This document shows, piece after piece, positions 14,746 to 18,731 of a stretch of 18,731 nt of DNA. The notes beneath the pieces are model-generated. The model had not been told where the DNA came from and made no database searches. It saw only the letters and a program-made list of their open reading frames with translations. Where the stretch lies: the NCBI GenBank assembly GCA_900547305.1, contig URGH01000049.1, positions 1 to 18,731 on the forward strand. Reading direction: 5' to 3'. The translations under genes were made by a program, and so were the position numbers. Positions within the stretch are counted from its first letter, which is position 1, and each line of letters starts with the position of its first letter. Source of the stretch: an uncultured Oscillospiraceae bacterium. Lineage in GTDB: Bacteria; Bacillota; Clostridia; Oscillospirales; Acutalibacteraceae.

Positions 14746-15551
14746 CCGAAAAAACAAGACTTGATATTGCCCTGTTTGAGCGCGGCTTTGCGGAAAGCCG
14801 CGAAAAGGCGAAAGCGCTTATAATGGCGGGCATAGTTTATGTAAACAACCAAAAATCGGATAAAGCGGGAAATACCGTAAAGCCCGATGATATAATAGAG
14901 GTTCGCGGGGAAACATTAAAATATGTAAGCCGCGGCGGCTTAAAACTTGAAAAGGCTATGAAAAGCTTTAATATAAGCCTTGAAGACTGCATTTGCGCCG
15001 ATATAGGCGCCTCAACGGGCGGCTTTACCGACTGTATGCTGCAAAACGGCGCAAAAAAGGTGTATTCAATAGACGTAGGCTATGGGCAACTTGCGTGGAA
15101 ACTGAGAACCGATGAGCGCGTTATAAACCTTGAACGCACCAATTTCAGGTATGTAACGCGCGAGCAGGTGCCCGATGAATTAGACTTTGCCTCGGTTGAC
15201 GTTTCGTTTATATCGCTTTACCACATACTGCCGAATTTACGCACCCTTTTAAAAGAGGGCGGGCGCGCGGTATGCCTTATAAAGCCGCAGTTTGAGGCGG
15301 GGCGCGAAAACGTAGGCAAAAAGGGCGTTGTAAGGGATAAAGCGGTGCATGTTGCGGTTATTGAAAAAATAATCGGTTTAATTGCGGAAAATAATTATTC
15401 GCTTTTGGGACTTGATTTTTCCCCCATAAAGGGTCCCGAGGGGAATATTGAATATTTATGTTATATTGAAAAGGCTGAAAAAAGCGAAAACCGCTGCGAA
15501 ACGTGCGCGGCGGATGTAGTGGAAAGCTCATACAAAGCATTGGAGAGGTGA
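14742..15551 (+). CDS. tlyA: TlyA family rRNA 2'-O-methyltransferase
   Basis: A 269-residue protein with an N-terminal S4 RNA-binding domain (about 1-62) and an FtsJ/RrmJ-type methyltransferase domain. Known TlyA enzymes methylate C1920 of 23S rRNA and, in two-target forms, C1409 of 16S rRNA, which makes cells sensitive to capreomycin. Visible are RGGLKLEKA (64-72), the SAM motif DIGASTGGFTDCML (87-100), DVGYGQLAWKLR (111-122), VDVSFISL (152-159) and LIKPQFEAG (179-187). K68, D153 and K181, with the Glu of GNIEYL, could form the K-D-K-E set. ATG 14742 overlaps the dxs stop, and AAAGGGGGC is upstream. The old name hemolysin for this family is not supported by the sequence. Confidence 0.93.
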   Translation: MTEKTRLDIALFERGFAESREKAKALIMAGIVYVNNQKSDKAGNTVKPDDIIEVRGETLKYVSRGGLKLEKAMKSFNISLEDCICADIGASTGGFTDCMLQNGAKKVYSIDVGYGQLAWKLRTDERVINLERTNFRYVTREQVPDELDFASVDVSFISLYHILPNLRTLLKEGGRAVCLIKPQFEAGRENVGKKGVVRDKAVHVAVIEKIIGLIAENNYSLLGLDFSPIKGPEGNIEYLCYIEKAEKSENRCETCAADVVESSYKALER

Positions 15552-15555
15552 AACT

Positions 15556-16401
15556 ATGAAAGCGGCGGTATTGCCCAATCTTGATAAACGCGGGGCGGCG
15601 GATGTTGTAATGCGGCTCAGCGAAATACTGAAAAACGAGGAAATTGAGGCTTTTTTACCTGAGGGAATGAACTTTGCGGGCTTTAAGCAATTACCCGAGG
15701 AGCAGTTATATAAGGCGGCTGATATAATTATTACTATCGGCGGCGACGGTACTATAATACGCTATGCAAAGCGCGCCGCGTTCGATAATAAGCCGGTGCT
15801 CGGTATAAACGCCGGTAGGGTAGGTTACCTTGCAAATATAGAGCAAAACGAGCTGGAGCTTTTGCACAAGCTGAAGCAGAACGAATATTTTGTGGAAAAG
15901 CGCATGATGCTGTCGGTCACGGTTTTTGAAAACGGCAGGCGGCTCGGTGAATACAACGCGCTTAACGACGCGGTTATAACCGGCGGGTTTATTTCAAGAA
16001 TAATTGATATTTCGGTAATACTCGGCGGTGACAGCATAAATTACAGGGCGGACGGACTTATTATTTCAACCCCTACGGGGTCAACCGCTTACTCCATGTC
16101 CGCCGGCGGACCTATAATAGACCCGCTTACCCAAAGTATGTGTATAACGCCCATTTGCTCACATTCGCTTTCGGCAAAGCCGATACTTTTAGGCGCAGAA
16201 AACACAATTAAGGTAAAGGCGTATTCAAAAAAGCGTACCGATATTTATTTGACGATTGACGGCAGAAAGGTTGCGGCGGTAAAACCGTATACCGATATAC
16301 TAATAAGGCGCTCAAAGCAGTACGCCAAGCTTATAAGACTGAACGACAGGTCGTTTTATAAAACACTTTCCGGCAAATTCAAAGACGGCAGGAGCATTTA
16401 A
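15556..16401 (+). CDS. nadK: NAD kinase
   Basis: A 281-residue kinase that makes NADP from NAD with ATP or polyphosphate. The diagnostic GGDGT (62-66) is present, with NAGRVGYLA (85-93) in place of the more common GxLGFL form. The second motif STPTGSTAYSMSAGGPIIDP (about 173-192) and the C-terminal TIDGRKVA are also present. ATG 15556 follows GAGAGGTGA and lies four bases after tlyA. Its place between tlyA and argR is typical of clostridia rather than Bacillus, where argR follows tlyA directly. Confidence 0.95.
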   Translation: MKAAVLPNLDKRGAADVVMRLSEILKNEEIEAFLPEGMNFAGFKQLPEEQLYKAADIIITIGGDGTIIRYAKRAAFDNKPVLGINAGRVGYLANIEQNELELLHKLKQNEYFVEKRMMLSVTVFENGRRLGEYNALNDAVITGGFISRIIDISVILGGDSINYRADGLIISTPTGSTAYSMSAGGPIIDPLTQSMCITPICSHSLSAKPILLGAENTIKVKAYSKKRTDIYLTIDGRKVAAVKPYTDILIRRSKQYAKLIRLNDRSFYKTLSGKFKDGRSI

Positions 16402-16402
16402 A

Positions 16403-16852
16403 ATGAAAAGTAAACGTCAGGAAAAAATTTTAGAGCTGATAAAAGAAAAAATATTTTTAACGCAGGAGGATCTGCAAGCCGCGCTTATAGCGGACGGGTT
16501 TGATGTAACGCAATCCACCGTATCACGGGATATTAAGGAGCTGCGCATTGTAAAGGGGCATGACCGCGACGGCAACTACCGCTATATAGCGGCGGAGCAG
16601 ACATCCACCCACACCGATAACCACTACCGTGAGCTTTTTGCACGCTCGGTAAAGAGCGTTGCCTATGCGCTTAATAATGTGGTTATAAAGTGCTACACTG
16701 GTATGGCTTCGCCCGCCTGCGTTGCGGTGGACGAGCTGTTCGGCGATATGATGCTCGGCTCTTTAGCGGGGGACGATACAATTATTATTGTGACCTATAA
16801 CGAGCAGGACTCCGAAAGCCTGACTCGTGAGCTTAAAAATCTGCTTGCATAG
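16403..16852 (+). CDS. argR: Arginine repressor ArgR/AhrC
   Basis: A 149-residue hexameric regulator that represses arginine synthesis and activates arginine catabolism when arginine is bound. The N-terminal winged helix contains TQSTVSRDIKEL (36-47). The C-terminal oligomerisation and arginine-binding domain (about 76-149) contains GSLAGDDTIIIV (119-130), where the paired aspartates contact arginine. ATG 16403 lies one base after nadK, behind GGAG with an eight-base spacer. No clear ARG box is seen in the operon's promoter region, so self-regulation is not supported here. The argR-recN pair is conserved in Firmicutes. Confidence 0.95.
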   Translation: MKSKRQEKILELIKEKIFLTQEDLQAALIADGFDVTQSTVSRDIKELRIVKGHDRDGNYRYIAAEQTSTHTDNHYRELFARSVKSVAYALNNVVIKCYTGMASPACVAVDELFGDMMLGSLAGDDTIIIVTYNEQDSESLTRELKNLLA

Positions 16853-16864
16853 CGGGGAAGAAAA

Positions 16865-18532
16865 ATGCTTAAATTTCTGCATATAGAAAACATAGCGGTT
16901 ATAGAGCGCTCGGATATTGAGTTTTCCGCCGGATTTAACGTTTTAACAGGCGAAACGGGCGCGGGTAAATCCATAGTAATTGATGCGATAAACGCGGTGC
17001 TGGGCGAGCGCACCTCAAAGGAACTTATACGCGCGGGGTGCGATACCGCCGAGGTATCAGCTGTTTTCGGCGAGCTTGATAACGCAACCGCCGCGGCTCT
17101 GTCAGACGTGGGCGTTACACCTGATGATGATGGAAATATAGTTATAAGGCGGCGCCTTTCCATGGCGGGCAAGGGGCTTATAAAGCTGAATGACCGCCCC
17201 GTAACGGCTACTGAGCTTAAGGAAATAGGCAAACACCTTGTAAACATTCACGGTCAGCACGATAATCAGGCGCTTTTAGACCCCGAGCGGCATTTGGATT
17301 ACATTGACGCGGTAGCGGACGACGACCCCATTAAGGGCAAATATTACGCGGAGTTCCGTGAGCTGAACAAAATTAGGAAAGAACTTGCCGCGACAGAAAC
17401 CGACGAGGATGAAAAACGCCGCAAGGTAAGCCTGCTAAAGTACCAAATAAACGAGCTTGAATCGGCGGGAATAAAGCCGGGGGAGTATGAGAAGCTTCAA
17501 AAAAAGCTTACAGTCGCAAGAAATTACCAGAAAACCGCCGAGGCGCTTTCGCGCGCATATTCAGCCCTTAAAGGCGACGACGAATTTGACGGTGCGGTAT
17601 CGCTGCTGACGGACGCGGAAAAATCGCTTTCATCACTGCAGGATGATGAGTGGGATAAAAAATCCGCTGCCTTGGCGGACGCGGCAGCGGCGGCAGAGGA
17701 CGTAAGCGCGGCGCTTTACGATTTTCTTGAAAACGCAGAGCTGGCAGATATTGACCCAGATGAAATAAACGTAAGGCTTGAAACGCTGGATAAGCTTATG
17801 GCGAAATACGGGAACAGCGAGGAAGAAATGCTTGAGTTTCTCGAAAAAGCGCGTACAGAGCTTAATGACACCGAGTTTTCCGATAAAAAGGCGGCGGAAT
17901 TATCAGCCCTGCTTGACGATGCAACCGAAAGACTTATAGCCTTAGCCGAAGAGCTTACCGCGGCGAGGAAAAAAGCGGCGGCGGAGTTTGAAAAGCAGGT
18001 ATGCGATATTCTTTCCTACCTTAATATGCCCGACGTGCGCTTTACGGTGCAGTTTAGCAAGGGCAGATACACCAAGCGTGGGTGCGATACCGCCGAGTTT
18101 ATGATTTCGGCAAACCGCGGCGAGAGCGTAAAGCCGCTTTGCAAAATAGCCTCCGGCGGCGAATTATCCCGCGTGATGCTGGCAATTAAAAGCGTGCTGC
18201 TAGGCCGTGACTCCGTGGGCACTATGATTTTTGATGAAATTGATACGGGAATAAGCGGTTACACCGCCGGCAAGGTGGGAACGCAGCTTAAAAAGGTTGC
18301 GGAAAACCGTCAGGTAATATGCGTAACGCACCTAGCACAGATAGCGGCTATGGCTGACACCCACCTGTTAATAGAAAAGAAAGCTGAAAAGGACAGAACC
18401 TTTACAAGCGTTTCGCCGCTTTCATACGAGCAGCGAATAAACGAAATAGCCCGAATAATGTCGGGCGCGCAAATGACCGAAAATTTATATAATTCAGCGA
18501 AAGAGCTGTTAGACAGGAGCAAACAGATATGA
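16865..18532 (+). CDS. recN: DNA repair protein RecN
   Basis: A 555-residue SMC-like ATPase that gathers broken DNA ends for recombination. Walker A GETGAGKS (29-36) is followed by two coiled-coil arms (about 150-380, rich in E, K and A, with an AAAAAED run). The C-terminal half-site has signature SGGELSR (430-436), Walker B MIFDEIDTGISG (454-465) and H489 in VTHLAQ. The length is normal. ATG 16865 is preceded by GCGGGGAAG. The stop overlaps the next ATG (ATGA). In B. subtilis recN is followed by spoIVB; here tyrS follows, so no sporulation gene adjoins it in this window. Confidence 0.96.
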   Translation: MLKFLHIENIAVIERSDIEFSAGFNVLTGETGAGKSIVIDAINAVLGERTSKELIRAGCDTAEVSAVFGELDNATAAALSDVGVTPDDDGNIVIRRRLSMAGKGLIKLNDRPVTATELKEIGKHLVNIHGQHDNQALLDPERHLDYIDAVADDDPIKGKYYAEFRELNKIRKELAATETDEDEKRRKVSLLKYQINELESAGIKPGEYEKLQKKLTVARNYQKTAEALSRAYSALKGDDEFDGAVSLLTDAEKSLSSLQDDEWDKKSAALADAAAAAEDVSAALYDFLENAELADIDPDEINVRLETLDKLMAKYGNSEEEMLEFLEKARTELNDTEFSDKKAAELSALLDDATERLIALAEELTAARKKAAAEFEKQVCDILSYLNMPDVRFTVQFSKGRYTKRGCDTAEFMISANRGESVKPLCKIASGGELSRVMLAIKSVLLGRDSVGTMIFDEIDTGISGYTAGKVGTQLKKVAENRQVICVTHLAQIAAMADTHLLIEKKAEKDRTFTSVSPLSYEQRINEIARIMSGAQMTENLYNSAKELLDRSKQI

Positions 18533-18731
18533 AAATTTATGATGAACTTGTAGCGCGCGGACTTATAGCGCAGGTAACCGACGAAGCGGAAATACGCGAA
18601 CTTATTGACAACGGCAAAGCCACATTTTACATAGGCTTTGACCCCACGGCGGACAGCCTGCATGTGGGTCACTTTATGGCGCTTTGCCTTATGAAAAGGC
18701 TGCAAATGGCGGGTAACCGCCCCATAGCCCT
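18529..18731 (+). CDS. tyrS: Tyrosyl-tRNA synthetase, 5' part (runs off the window)
   Basis: The first 67 residues of a class I aminoacyl-tRNA synthetase that charges tRNA-Tyr. The stretch YIGFDPTADSLHVGHFMAL (34-52) is the TyrRS nucleotide-binding start, with the HIGH-type motif HVGH at 45-48. The ATG overlaps the recN stop, and AGGAGC lies about ten bases upstream within recN. No T-box leader or promoter precedes it, so here it appears to be read from the upstream operon. The remaining roughly 340 residues, with the KMSKS loop and S4 domain, lie beyond the right edge. Confidence 0.92.
   Translation, partial: MKIYDELVARGLIAQVTDEAEIRELIDNGKATFYIGFDPTADSLHVGHFMALCLMKRLQMAGNRPIA

Overview
The window looks like chromosomal DNA of a gut-type clostridium (Firmicutes/Bacillota, probably Oscillospirales/Ruminococcaceae-like; inferred). 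The grounds are the gene order nusB-xseA-xseB-ispA-dxs-tlyA-nadK-argR-recN, purine-rich Shine-Dalgarno sites, sigma-A type promoters, a LolA-like lipoprotein without an outer membrane context, and short palindromic repeats of the kind common in gut clostridia. It is mostly housekeeping DNA. I see no phage, insertion sequence, CRISPR array, rRNA or tRNA.

Layout. (1) 1-251: an intergenic repeat patch with two copies of a hairpin element, two sets of heptamer tandem repeats and an inverted repeat. (2) 252-3316, minus strand: an envelope-control operon read as chain-length/kinase-adaptor membrane protein, tyrosine kinase (CpsD/YwqD type), terminator hairpin, PHP-type tyrosine phosphatase (CpsB/YwqE type), then pgeF. 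Its promoter lies at 3348-3376. (3) 3453-5947, minus strand: a two-TM PH-like protein, bifunctional NAD(P)HX epimerase/dehydratase and a small lipoprotein. (4) 6068-8003, plus strand: a PqqD-like protein and an ABC exporter, divergent from (3) and ending in a terminator at 8023-8057. (5) 8017-10074, minus strand: a long U32 family protein (RlhA-like). (6) 10225 to the right edge, plus strand: one long tightly packed operon, nusB, xseA, xseB, ispA, dxs, tlyA, nadK, argR, recN and the 5' end of tyrS. Neighbours there overlap by ATGA junctions or lie within about 17 bases.

How the genes work together. Region 2 is a self-contained bacterial tyrosine kinase/phosphatase switch with no glycosyltransferases beside it. 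The sequence suggests its phosphatase is held at low expression: a strong intrinsic terminator separates it from the kinase gene, and the only start codon that keeps the catalytic HxH motif is ATT. Region 4 is an orphan peptide-carrier plus exporter pair, lacking the radical SAM enzyme and precursor peptide that usually accompany such pairs. Region 6 couples antitermination, exonuclease VII, isoprenoid precursor synthesis (DXP and FPP synthases), rRNA methylation, NADP synthesis, arginine control and recombination repair.

The observations most worth following up are the ATT start with its adjoining ATG-TAA, the kinase/phosphatase terminator, divergent promoters that appear to share one palindromic -35 hexamer, the orphan PqqD-ABC pair, and the left-end hairpin family. 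I found no clear, complete, previously undescribed system; the PqqD-ABC pair and the phosphatase control region are the nearest candidates.
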